This document shows positions 1 through 5,782 of a DNA stretch of 6,393 nt, in pieces. Made by a program: the position numbers and the translations under genes. Numbering within the stretch: the first letter of the stretch is position 1; each line of letters begins with the position of its first letter. Source of the DNA: Candidatus Coatesbacteria bacterium RBG_13_66_14 (GTDB taxonomy: Bacteria; RBG-13-66-14); NCBI GenBank assembly GCA_001774505.1, contig MFAF01000112.1, forward strand, positions 3,206-9,598. The letters are read 5' to 3'. The notes under the pieces were generated by a model, which saw nothing but the letters and a program-made list of their open reading frames with translations, was not told where the DNA came from and did not search any database.

Positions 1-1006
1 CCACACCGCGGCTTACGACGCGGCCATCACCGGCTACCTGACCCGCGGCGGGGGGCTCCCCGAGCTCTACATCGCGGCATACCGCAAGGCGCGCGAGCTG
101 CGCTACGGCGAGAACCCGCACCAGCCCGCGGCGCTCTACCTGCCCCTCGCGGGCGGCGGTGGGCTTGCATCGGCCGAGCCGCTCTCGGGCAAGGCCTTGA
201 GCTTCAATAATTATTGGGATATCGCGTCGGCGTGGAACGCGGTGTGCGATTTCTCCGACCCCGCGGCCGCGGTCGTCAAGCACACCAACCCCTGCGGCCT
301 GGCCGAGGCCCCCACCCTGGAGCGGGCCTACGAGCTGGCCCTCGAGGGCGACCCCCTGTCGGCCTTCGGCTCCGTCGTCGCCCTCAACCGCACCCTGGAC
401 GCCAAAACCGCGGCGCTCGTCCACGACACCCAGTTCATCGAGTGCGCCGTGGCGCCGGACTACGCGCCGGGCGTCCTCGAACTGTTGACGAAGAAATCCC
501 AGCGGCGCTTCATCGCCCTGGGGAAGCCCGAGCCGCCCACCGGGCTCGAGGGGCGCTTCATCCCCGGCGGCCTGCTCCTCCAAGGCGTGGACGACGAAAC
601 CGCAAGCGAACAGCGCGTGGTGACGAAGCGGGCCCCGACCGAGGAGGAGTGGGCGGCGCTGCGGTTCGCCTGGCGCGCGGTCAAGCACGTCAAGAGCAAC
701 GCCGTCGTCCTGGCTTCCCGGGAGAATGACGGCGCCTGCTGGCTGGTCGGCGTCGGCGCCGGGCAGATGAGCCGTGTGGATTCGGCCGTCATAGCCGTCC
801 GCAAGGCCGAGGCTCGGACCCGGGGTTCCGTGGCCGCTTCGGACGCCTTCTTCCCCATGCCCGACGGCGTGGAGACCCTGACGTCGGCGGGCGTCACCGC
901 CATCATCCAGCCCGGCGGCTCCAAGGGCGACGAGGCCGCAATCGCCGCGGCGGACAGGGCCGGCGCGGCCATGGTCTTCACCGGAACGCGACATTTCAAG
1001 CATTGA
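1..1006 (+). CDS. purH: PurH, bifunctional AICAR transformylase / IMP cyclohydrolase, 5' partial
   Basis: PurH performs the last two steps of purine synthesis: it formylates AICAR with 10-formyl-tetrahydrofolate and then closes the ring to IMP. The reading frame is open from base 2, well before the first possible start at 197, so the gene enters from outside the window. About 334 residues remain of a family length near 510-530. Most of the N-terminal cyclohydrolase domain is missing and the whole transformylase domain is present. Counting from the first full codon, RYGENPHQ lies at 34-41, followed by GKALSFNN and then VKHTNPCG with the Lys-His pair at 93-94, the family's catalytic residues. 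Further on are VKSNAVV, GAGQMSRVDSA, ASDAFFPMPDGVE and IIQPGGS. It ends in RHFKH, the usual PurH C-terminus, so the 3' end is intact. It is the first visible gene of a run with purD and purE. The identification is secure. Confidence 0.97.
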   Translation, partial: HTAAYDAAITGYLTRGGGLPELYIAAYRKARELRYGENPHQPAALYLPLAGGGGLASAEPLSGKALSFNNYWDIASAWNAVCDFSDPAAAVVKHTNPCGLAEAPTLERAYELALEGDPLSAFGSVVALNRTLDAKTAALVHDTQFIECAVAPDYAPGVLELLTKKSQRRFIALGKPEPPTGLEGRFIPGGLLLQGVDDETASEQRVVTKRAPTEEEWAALRFAWRAVKHVKSNAVVLASRENDGACWLVGVGAGQMSRVDSAVIAVRKAEARTRGSVAASDAFFPMPDGVETLTSAGVTAIIQPGGSKGDEAAIAAADRAGAAMVFTGTRHFKH

Positions 1007-1066
1007 GCCCCCCCACCAACCTCCCCCCAATGGGGGGGAGGGAGAGGGAGGGGGGGGAGGCGAAAC
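1007..1066 (+). repeat. G/C-tract palindrome with G-quadruplex motif between purH and purD
   Basis: The whole purH-purD gap is built of C tracts followed by G tracts. An inner stem pairs CCTCCCCCC (1020-1028) with GGGGGGAGG (1033-1041) around a four-base loop. An outer stem can pair the C7 at 1008-1014 with the G8 at 1050-1057. The G-rich half alone (1032-1057) fits a four-tract quadruplex pattern: G7, A, G3, AGA, G3, A, G8. Its type (CCCTCTCCCTCC...GGGGGAGG on one strand) resembles dispersed intergenic palindromes common in GC-rich bacterial genomes. That resemblance is from general knowledge and was not tested here. It gives this junction a 60-base spacing, while the next two junctions are 21 bases and an 11-base overlap. 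Confidence 0.7.
1056..1060 (+). promoter_or_regulatory. Ribosome binding site of purD, embedded in the palindrome
   Basis: GGAGG lies 6 bases before the purD ATG at 1067. Its first two bases belong to the terminal G8 tract of the palindrome, so folding of that tract, either into the outer hairpin or into a quadruplex, would touch the ribosome site. Confidence 0.7.
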
Positions 1067-2353
1067 ATGCGCGTCTTCATCGTCGGCGGCGGCGGACGCG
1101 AGCACGCACTGGCCTGGGGGGTATCTCGTTCCCCCAGGCTCGACAAGCTTTACGCCTACCCCGGAAACGCGGGCATCGCCGAGTGCGCCGAAATTCCGCC
1201 CCTCCCGGGCGACGAAATCGGCACACTGGTTGACTTCGCCCGCGGGGCCGCCATAGACCTCACGATCGTCGGTCCCGAGGCTCCCCTCGACGCGGGCATT
1301 GTGGACGAGTTCTCCCGCGCCGGGCTCACAATCTTCGGGCCCACACAGGCGGCCGCGCGCCTCGAGTCCTCAAAGGCCTTCGCCAAACAGCTCATGGCGT
1401 CCGTCGGCGTGCCCTCGGCACAATTCGGCGTGTTCGACGATTTCAACGCCGCCTGGAACTACGGCACCACACACCGACTGCCGCTGGTGGTAAAGGCCGA
1501 CGGGCTGGCGGGGGGCAAGGGCGCGCTCATCTGCGAGACGCCCGCGAAGCTCGAAAAGGCACTGGACGCAATGCTGCACACGGGCGCATTCGGGCTGGCC
1601 GGGAAGACCGTCGTCATCGAGGAGTTCCTGCAGGGCGAGGAGGTCTCCCTGTTCGTCCTGGCGGACGGCTCCGGGGGGACCTGCGTGCTCGCCAGCGCAC
1701 AGGATTACAAGCGAATCGGAGAGGGCGACACCGGGCCCAACACCGGCGGCATGGGTGCGTATTCGCCGGTGGGCGTCGTGAACGACGAACTGGTGGAGCA
1801 CGTCATGCGCTCGGTGGTGGAGCCGACACTGAAGGGCATGGCGGCGGCGGGGGCGCCCTTCGCCGGGATGCTCTACGCCGGGCTGATGCTGACGCAGGAC
1901 GGGCCTCGTGTGATCGAGTTCAACTGCAGGTTCGGCGATCCCGAAACCCAGGCCATCGTCCCCCGGGTGGCCGACGACCTCCTGATGCTCATCTACGCGG
2001 CCGCAACCGGGCACCTGCCCGTGAGGCAGGTGAACCTGACCAAGAAGAAGGCGGCCTGCGTCGTCCTGGCCAGCGAGGGCTACCCGGGACGCATCCAGAC
2101 CGGGCACGAGATCACGGGCATAGGACCCGACGATTATGTCAGCGTCGTCTTCCACTCCGGGACCAAGGTGAGCGAGGGGAAGACCGTCACCGACGGGGGG
2201 CGCGTGCTGGGGGTGACCGGCATGGGGGCCACCATCCGGGCCGCGGTGCACAACGCCTACATGCGGGCGGAGAGGATCCACTTCAAGGGGAAGATCCTGC
2301 GCAGGGACATCGCCTGGCGCGAGCTGGACCGGTCGAAGGGCTCGTCGGGCTAG
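1067..2353 (+). CDS. purD: PurD, phosphoribosylamine-glycine ligase (GAR synthetase)
   Basis: PurD joins phosphoribosylamine and glycine with ATP to give GAR, the second step of purine synthesis. The protein has 428 residues, the normal full length. The N-terminal domain opens with VFIVGGGGREHAL (residues 3-15), then PGNAG and GPEAPL. The ATP-grasp part has GPTQAAARLESSKAFAK, the ATP-binding lysine region KADGLAGGKGA at 143-153, EEFLQGEEVS, and DTGPNTGGMGAYSP. VIEFNCRFGDPETQ lies at about 282-295. Its Glu284 and Asn286 sit where ATP-grasp enzymes bind magnesium. Most homologues read FNARFGDPETQ, so Cys287 is a small variation. The C-terminal segment VLGVTGMGATIRAAVHNAYM is also typical. The ATG at 1067 is preceded by GGAGG at 6 bases and places the nucleotide-fold motif right at the N-terminus, as expected. 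It lies between purH and purE and is probably co-transcribed with them. Confidence 0.98.
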   Translation: MRVFIVGGGGREHALAWGVSRSPRLDKLYAYPGNAGIAECAEIPPLPGDEIGTLVDFARGAAIDLTIVGPEAPLDAGIVDEFSRAGLTIFGPTQAAARLESSKAFAKQLMASVGVPSAQFGVFDDFNAAWNYGTTHRLPLVVKADGLAGGKGALICETPAKLEKALDAMLHTGAFGLAGKTVVIEEFLQGEEVSLFVLADGSGGTCVLASAQDYKRIGEGDTGPNTGGMGAYSPVGVVNDELVEHVMRSVVEPTLKGMAAAGAPFAGMLYAGLMLTQDGPRVIEFNCRFGDPETQAIVPRVADDLLMLIYAAATGHLPVRQVNLTKKKAACVVLASEGYPGRIQTGHEITGIGPDDYVSVVFHSGTKVSEGKTVTDGGRVLGVTGMGATIRAAVHNAYMRAERIHFKGKILRRDIAWRELDRSKGSSG

Positions 2354-2365
2354 GGGGAAACACTC

Positions 2366-2370
2366 GGAGG
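2366..2370 (+). promoter_or_regulatory. Ribosome binding site of purE, supporting a TTG start
   Basis: GGAGG lies 4 bases before a TTG at 2375. The next in-frame candidate, GTG at 2399, is already inside the first beta strand (VAVLLGSASD) and has only the weaker GGAAGAGGG stretch just upstream. The TTG is therefore the better choice. Confidence 0.65.
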
Positions 2371-2374
2371 CGCG

Positions 2375-2896
2375 TTGAGCGGAAAGAGCGGGAAGAGGGT
2401 GGCCGTGCTCCTGGGCTCGGCCTCGGACAAACCGGTGATGGAAGCCGCCTTCGAGATTCTCACCGAATTCGGCGTCGGGTTCGCCGGCCGCGTCCTCTCG
2501 GCCCACCGCACGCCCGAGGAGGTCGTCCGGTTCGTCCGGGAGGCGGAGTCCGGGGGCGTCGAGGTCTTCATCTGCGGGGCGGGGATGGCGGCCCACCTGG
2601 CGGGAGCGGTGGCCGCGCACACGACGAAACCGGTGCTGGCCGTCCCCCTGGAGTCCGGCGGCCTGGGTGGACTGGACGCGCTCCTGGCGAGCGTCCAGAT
2701 GCCGGGGGGGATTCCGGTGGCCGTTTTCGCCGTGGGTCGGGCAGGGGCGCACAACGCCGCCCTCTTCGCCGTCCAGTGCCTGGCCCTCGCGGATGAAGAG
2801 CTGGCGTCCAGGCTCGCCGGGCACCGCGAGGCCCAGCGGGAGAAAGTCCGGCGGGACGACGGGGAACTGCAGCGGGAGCTCGGCGATGGAAAATAA
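2375..2896 (+). CDS. purE: PurE, class I N5-carboxyaminoimidazole ribonucleotide mutase
   Basis: PurE moves the carboxyl group of N5-CAIR to C4, giving CAIR, at the carboxylation step of purine synthesis. It has 173 residues, normal for a stand-alone class I PurE. The phosphate-binding GSASD is at 14-18. SAHRTP is at 42-47, with the catalytic histidine at 44. GAGMAAHLAG is at 68-77, and QMPGGIPV at 108-115 precedes AGAHNAAL. The AAHL and QMPGGIPV motifs point to the class I (PurK-dependent) enzyme rather than the class II AIR carboxylase; this is judged by motif only. A charged helical tail follows (about 135-173). The start is a TTG. The gene follows purD by 21 bases and its last 11 bases overlap hslU, which suggests translational coupling. 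No purK is in the window, so the N5-CAIR synthetase must lie elsewhere if this class call is right. Confidence 0.96.
   Translation: MSGKSGKRVAVLLGSASDKPVMEAAFEILTEFGVGFAGRVLSAHRTPEEVVRFVREAESGGVEVFICGAGMAAHLAGAVAAHTTKPVLAVPLESGGLGGLDALLASVQMPGGIPVAVFAVGRAGAHNAALFAVQCLALADEELASRLAGHREAQREKVRRDDGELQRELGDGK
2874..2878 (+). promoter_or_regulatory. Ribosome binding site of hslU inside purE
   Basis: GGGAG lies 7 bases before the ATG at 2886. The alternative ATG at 2901 has only a weak GGA upstream. This favours the upstream start and an 11-base overlap with purE. Confidence 0.55.
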
Positions 2897-4301
2897 AATC
2901 ATGCCCCTGGAGCCGGAACCCGAGCGGCTGAGCTCCGAGGAGCTCACGCCCCGGCGCATCGTGACCGAACTGGACCGCTACATCGTGGGCCAGGACGACG
3001 CCAAGCGCGCGGTGGCGGTGTCCCTGCGGAACCGCTGGCGGCGGCTCCAGCTCCCGCCCGAGATAGCCTTCGAGATAACGCCCAAGAACATCATCCTCAT
3101 CGGCCCCACCGGGGTGGGCAAGACGGAGATAGCCCGCCGGCTGGCCCGCCTGGTCGGCGCCCCCTTCGTCAAGGTGGAGGCCTCCAAGTTCACCGAGGTC
3201 GGCTACGTGGGCCGGGACGTGGAGTCCATCGTCCGCGACCTGACCGAAATAGCGATGAACATGGTGCGCGAGGAGGAGCTCGCCCGCGTCGCCACCCTGG
3301 CACAGAAGCGGGCCGAGGAGAGGCTCGTCGAGCTGCTCTTACCCCGGCCGCCCGCGCTGCCCGGTCCGGGGGCGTCCGAGGAGGAACGCAAGGAATACCA
3401 GGAGGCCCTGGCCCACCACGAGGCGAGCGTTCAGAAGATACGGGGGCTTCTGGCGGCCGGGGAGTTGGAGGACCGCGAGGTGGACGTCCAGGTTTCCAGC
3501 TCGGACAACCCGGTCCTCTCCGCCTTTTCCGGCGCGGGGCTCGAAGGCATGGGGCTCGACCTGGGCGACATGCTCTCGGGCCTCTTCCCCAAGAAGAAGA
3601 AGCGCGTCCGCCTGAAGGTCTCCGAAGCTCGCCGCGCCCTAATCGTCGAGGAATCGGAGCGCCTCATGGACCAGGAGAAGGTGACCCGTGAAGCCCTGGC
3701 CCGCACCGAGACCACCGGCATAGTTTTCCTGGACGAGCTGGACAAAATCGTGGCCGGGGGTTCGACCCACGGCCCCGACGTGTCCCGCGAGGGCGTCCAG
3801 CGCGACCTGCTGCCCCTGGTGGAGGGCACGACGGTCAAAACGAAGTACGGCATGGTGCGCACGGACCACGTCCTTTTCATCGCGGCCGGCGCCTTCCACC
3901 ACAAAAAGCCCTCGGACCTCATGCCCGAGCTCCAGGGGCGCTTCCCCATCCGGGTCAAGCTCAATTCGCTGACGAAGGAGGATTTCACCCGCATCCTCAC
4001 GGAGCCGAAGAACGCGCTGGTCAAGCAGTACCAATCGCTCCTCGGCACGGAACGCCTCCGGCTGGAGTTCGCCCCGGGCGCCGTCGAGCGCCTGGCCGAG
4101 CTCGCCGAGTACATCAACACCCACACCCAGGACATCGGCGCGCGAAGGCTCCACACGGTCCTCGAGGCCCTGCTGGAAGAGGCTTCCTTCGAGGCCGCCG
4201 ACCTGGATCGGGAGCAGAAGCTCACCGTCACGCGGGAGTACATTGACGAGAAGCTGGAATCACTCGCCAAGGACGAGGACCTCTCGCGGTACATCCTCTA
4301 G
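2886..4301 (+). CDS. hslU: HslU (ClpY), AAA+ unfoldase subunit of the HslUV protease
   Basis: HslU is a cytoplasmic hexameric ATPase that unfolds proteins and feeds them into the HslV peptidase. From the ATG at 2886 it has 471 residues, slightly longer than the E. coli protein (443). LTPRRIVTELDRYIVGQDDAKRAVAVSLRNRWRR (about 20-53) is the family N-terminus. Walker A GPTGVGKT is at 73-80 and the pore loop GYVG at 106-109. The intermediate (I) domain spans roughly 115-260 and includes a KKKKR run. Walker B IVFLDE is at 279-284, GRFPIRV at 351-357, and the sensor-2 GARR at 418-421. The last five residues are SRYIL, matching the conserved tail that docks into HslV, so this is HslU rather than ClpX. 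The open frame extends further upstream only as a shadow inside purE. The usual hslV neighbour is replaced by purE, so the peptidase must be encoded elsewhere. A weak hairpin (GTGGG/CCCAC, 4321-4335) follows the gene but has no T run. Confidence 0.97.
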   Translation: MENKIMPLEPEPERLSSEELTPRRIVTELDRYIVGQDDAKRAVAVSLRNRWRRLQLPPEIAFEITPKNIILIGPTGVGKTEIARRLARLVGAPFVKVEASKFTEVGYVGRDVESIVRDLTEIAMNMVREEELARVATLAQKRAEERLVELLLPRPPALPGPGASEEERKEYQEALAHHEASVQKIRGLLAAGELEDREVDVQVSSSDNPVLSAFSGAGLEGMGLDLGDMLSGLFPKKKKRVRLKVSEARRALIVEESERLMDQEKVTREALARTETTGIVFLDELDKIVAGGSTHGPDVSREGVQRDLLPLVEGTTVKTKYGMVRTDHVLFIAAGAFHHKKPSDLMPELQGRFPIRVKLNSLTKEDFTRILTEPKNALVKQYQSLLGTERLRLEFAPGAVERLAELAEYINTHTQDIGARRLHTVLEALLEEASFEAADLDREQKLTVTREYIDEKLESLAKDEDLSRYIL

Positions 4302-4378
4302 CCCCGGTCCGAGACGCGGTGTGGGCATTCCCCACCAGTTTTCAGGGGATCCGTGGTTTATCAACCGAATCCCCGAGC

Positions 4379-4382
4379 GAGG
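4379..4382 (+). promoter_or_regulatory. Ribosome binding site of the membrane protein gene
   Basis: GAGG lies 6 bases before the ATG at 4389. An in-frame GTG at 4353 has AGGGG 4 bases upstream and would add 12 polar residues before the first membrane segment. The ATG is preferred because it gives a short N-terminus ahead of the membrane helix, but the choice is not firm. Confidence 0.5.
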
Positions 4383-4388
4383 TTTTCG

Positions 4389-5426
4389 ATGAACCATTAC
4401 AGTTTCAACCGCTACGGCCTGCTCGCCATGATCGTGCCGGGCGCCCTGGCCGTGCTGGCAACCTGGCGGGTGGAGATCAACCTTTTCTCCCTGTTCGGCG
4501 TTCGGGGGTTCAGCCTTACCGGCGCGCTGGTGTTCCTCGTCCTGGCCCTGACCGCGGGGCTTCTGTTGTCCACGGTCTTCGGCTGGTTCGGCCGGCTGGT
4601 CCAGCGGCTCTTCTTCGGACGGATACCGGGCAGCTTCTTCCTGGAGCGCGCGAGCCGCGAGGCGGGGCTGTTGAGGGTGAAGCTGGCGCACGGCGCCGGG
4701 CACTCCCTCGACCGCAACTTTCCCCAGAGCTTCGCCAACGCCTTCCGTACCTACTTCAAGTACGAGACCGCCAACGACGAGCTGCGCGACCGGCTGTGCC
4801 TGTCGGCCCTGGCCGAGCACTCCGCCGAGGTCCACCGCCGCCTGGAACGGCTGGAGGCGGGGGGGCAGATGCGGATGAACCTCGCCGGCCTGTTCCTCTC
4901 CTACGCGCTCGCCCGGCTGGCGTGGATTCTCACGTCGGGTCTGGCCTTCACCCCGCTGCGCATCGTGGAGCTGGCGCTGGCCCTGGTGCTGTTCCTCGGC
5001 TTCGTCTGGAGCTACCTGAGCCAGGTCGGCGTTTACTACCACGAGCTCTACCTGGCCTTCTTCGCCCTGACCGTGGAGGAAAACGTGGACCGGCCGCACG
5101 TCCGGCTCCAGACCCGCGAGGACGACCGTCCCCGGAATAGGCACCGCAGGAGAAAACCCGACTCGGGCGGGGGCGATCGTCCCTCGGGTGGTGGTAACCA
5201 ATCCTCCGGCGCTAGAGATCGTTCAGCAAGGGGCGGTAACCGTTCCTCCGACGGCAGAGATCGTTCCTCGGGCAGAGATATCCGTCCCTCAGACGGGAGA
5301 GATCGTTCCTCGGGCGGCGGTGACCGTTCCTCCGACGGGAGAGACCGTTCCTCGGGCGGCGGTGACCGTTCCTCCGGTGGAGGTGACCGACCCCCGGACG
5401 GGGGTCAACCCCCCCGCGAGGGTTAA
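4389..5426 (+). CDS. Unrecognised four-segment membrane protein with a 7-residue repeat tail
   Basis: I do not recognise a family. From ATG 4389 the protein has 345 residues. Hydrophobic stretches at about 9-26, 43-66, 165-186 and 192-210 look like four membrane helices. A fifth, weaker one (about 213-229) contains YYHELYLAFFAL. Between helices 2 and 3 lies a soluble region of about 100 residues, rich in Arg and Glu, with FKYETANDELRDRL and a likely helix around EVHRRLERLEAGG. After residue 234 the chain becomes basic and polar. Residues 260-336 are eleven tandem 7-residue units, mostly GGGDRSS or DGRDRSS, followed by a short Pro/Gly end. With an even loop count, the middle domain and the tail would lie on the same side of the membrane, probably the cytoplasm. 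The gene follows hslU by 87 bases with no convincing terminator between, and a strong terminator follows it, so it probably ends the operon. A role linked to HslU is possible but unsupported. The upstream GTG at 4353 is an alternative start. Confidence 0.8.
   Translation: MNHYSFNRYGLLAMIVPGALAVLATWRVEINLFSLFGVRGFSLTGALVFLVLALTAGLLLSTVFGWFGRLVQRLFFGRIPGSFFLERASREAGLLRVKLAHGAGHSLDRNFPQSFANAFRTYFKYETANDELRDRLCLSALAEHSAEVHRRLERLEAGGQMRMNLAGLFLSYALARLAWILTSGLAFTPLRIVELALALVLFLGFVWSYLSQVGVYYHELYLAFFALTVEENVDRPHVRLQTREDDRPRNRHRRRKPDSGGGDRPSGGGNQSSGARDRSARGGNRSSDGRDRSSGRDIRPSDGRDRSSGGGDRSSDGRDRSSGGGDRSSGGGDRPPDGGQPPREG
5166..5396 (+). repeat. Tandem repeat, eleven 21-base units inside the membrane protein gene
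   Basis: Eleven 21-base units run without interruption in the reading frame and encode GGGDRPS, GGGNQSS, GARDRSA, RGGNRSS, DGRDRSS, GRDIRPS, DGRDRSS, GGGDRSS, DGRDRSS, GGGDRSS and GGGDRPP. The 3' units are most alike. The pair at 5292-5333 and the pair at 5334-5375 differ at one base, so the array also shows a 42-base period. The 5' units are more diverged, as if older. Because the period is a multiple of three, another + frame and one - frame are also free of stops across the array. Confidence 0.95.
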
Positions 5427-5429
5427 TAC

Positions 5430-5455
5430 AAAGAGGGGCCCGGAGCCCCTCTTTT
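5430..5455 (+). terminator. Intrinsic terminator of the purH-hslU-membrane protein operon
   Basis: AAAGAGGGGC (5430-5439) pairs perfectly with GCCCCTCTTT (5445-5454) around a five-base loop, CCGGA. TTTT (5452-5455), then C and a pyrimidine-rich run, follow the GC core. It begins three bases after the stop codon of the membrane protein gene. Confidence 0.88.
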
Positions 5456-5500
5456 CTCTCTCCCCTGGGTGAGGCTCGCCTACGGGCTAGGGTGAGGGGT
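5456..5500 (+). repeat. Possible dispersed intergenic repeat (CTCTCCCC...GGGTGAGGGG type)
   Basis: The stretch begins CTCTCTCCCC and ends GGGTGAGGGG. GGGTGAGG occurs twice as a direct repeat (5467-5474 and 5490-5497), and CCCCT/AGGGG can pair at the edges. It is similar in style to the C/G-rich element between purH and purD. This is pattern resemblance only. No copy number can be known from this window. Confidence 0.35.
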
Positions 5501-5506
5501 AAAAGC

Positions 5507-5562
5507 GGCGGGGTTAGGAACCGAGCGAAGCGAGCTATGCCCCCGGCAAAACCCCGCCCTAC
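5507..5562 (-). repeat. GTAGGG palindrome, copy 1 (long loop)
   Basis: GGCGGGGTT (5507-5515) and AACCCCGCC (5550-5558) form a perfect 9-base stem around a 34-base loop that contains GAGCGAAGCGAGC. Read on the - strand it begins with GTAGGG and is followed by GCTTTTA. That is the same layout as copies 3 and 4: GTAGGG, arm, loop, arm, CG, T run. Confidence 0.65.
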
Positions 5563-5590
5563 GGAATTTGCTTGAATCTGCGCCATCCTC

Positions 5591-5619
5591 GTAGGGGCCG
5601 ACCTTCAGGTCGGCCCGCC
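5591..5619 (+). repeat. GTAGGG palindrome, copy 2
   Basis: On the + strand it begins GTAGGG. GGGCCGACCT (5595-5604) and AGGTCGGCCC (5607-5616) form a perfect 10-base inverted repeat with TC at the centre, then GCCG and a pyrimidine-rich run. The orientation is opposite to the other three copies. Confidence 0.75.
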
Positions 5620-5639
5620 GTCTCCCTCTCCCTCCGGGA

Positions 5640-5651
5640 TCGGCGCGCCGA
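5640..5651. repeat. 12-base perfect palindrome
   Basis: TCGGCGCGCCGA reads the same on both strands and is flanked on each side by GGGAT or CGGGATC sequence. It has no recognisable function. It may be the remnant of another palindromic element. Confidence 0.45.
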
Positions 5652-5681
5652 CGGGATCAAGAGCGAGGGCCACATTATAAG

Positions 5682-5712
5682 AAAACGGGCGGGTGTGGAC
5701 ACCCGCCCCTAC
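5682..5712 (-). repeat. GTAGGG palindrome, copy 3
   Basis: GGGCGGGTGT (5687-5696) and ACACCCGCCC (5699-5708) form a perfect 10-base inverted repeat. Read on the - strand it starts GTAGGG and is followed by GTTTTC. Next to it, CTACG (5709-5713) and CGTAG (5718-5722) form a second small hairpin. A partial echo, GGACACCCGC, occurs again at 5815-5824. Confidence 0.75.
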
Positions 5713-5746
5713 GTCATCGTAGCTTTGAGTGGATCCGAATCTGTGG

Positions 5747-5782
5747 AAAAAAAAACGGCGGGGACAAAAGCCCCCGCCCTAC
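5747..5782 (-). terminator. GTAGGG palindrome, copy 4, probably the terminator of the pilin-like gene
   Basis: Read on the - strand, GTAGGG is followed by GGCGGGG, an eight-base loop, CCCCGCC, one G and then nine T residues (A run at 5747-5755 on the + strand). This is a strong intrinsic terminator downstream of the - strand pilin-like gene, whose stop is at 5856-5858. It has the same layout as the other GTAGGG elements here, so a repeat copy seems to have become the terminator, or the family consists of terminators. Confidence 0.8.

Noticed and set aside
2667..2885. A possible 73-residue N-terminal extension of HslU from an upstream in-frame start
   Set aside because: It lies entirely inside purE in another frame and is Arg/Trp/Ser-rich without family resemblance. 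The HslU N-terminus aligns with a start at 2886 that has a ribosome site.
1370..2959. A very long open frame (about 529 codons) on the - strand opposite purD and purE
   Set aside because: High G+C removes stop codons from antisense frames. Its translation has no recognisable motif, while the + strand encodes complete PurD and PurE in the same bases.
4321..4335. Hairpin GTGGG/CCCAC after hslU as a terminator
   Set aside because: The stem is only five bases and no T run follows. Read-through into the membrane protein gene is more likely.
4260..5201. An open - strand frame of about 313 codons opposite the end of hslU and the membrane protein gene
   Set aside because: It is low-complexity Gln/Gly/Glu-rich sequence typical of an antisense shadow. 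The + strand has the HslU C-terminus and clear membrane helices.
5188..5472. Separate open frame on + reading as a Val/Pro repeat (VPRAAVTVPP)
   Set aside because: It is a by-product of the 21-base period within the membrane protein gene and has no ribosome site that I can see. It is mentioned only as a frameshift possibility.
5660..5690. A TATAAG promoter -10 box
   Set aside because: No matching -35 box stands about 17 bases upstream and no + strand gene follows.
5507..5782. CRISPR array
   Set aside because: The repeated elements are palindromes in both orientations with different arm sequences and irregular spacing. There are no uniform repeats, no uniform spacers and no cas gene.
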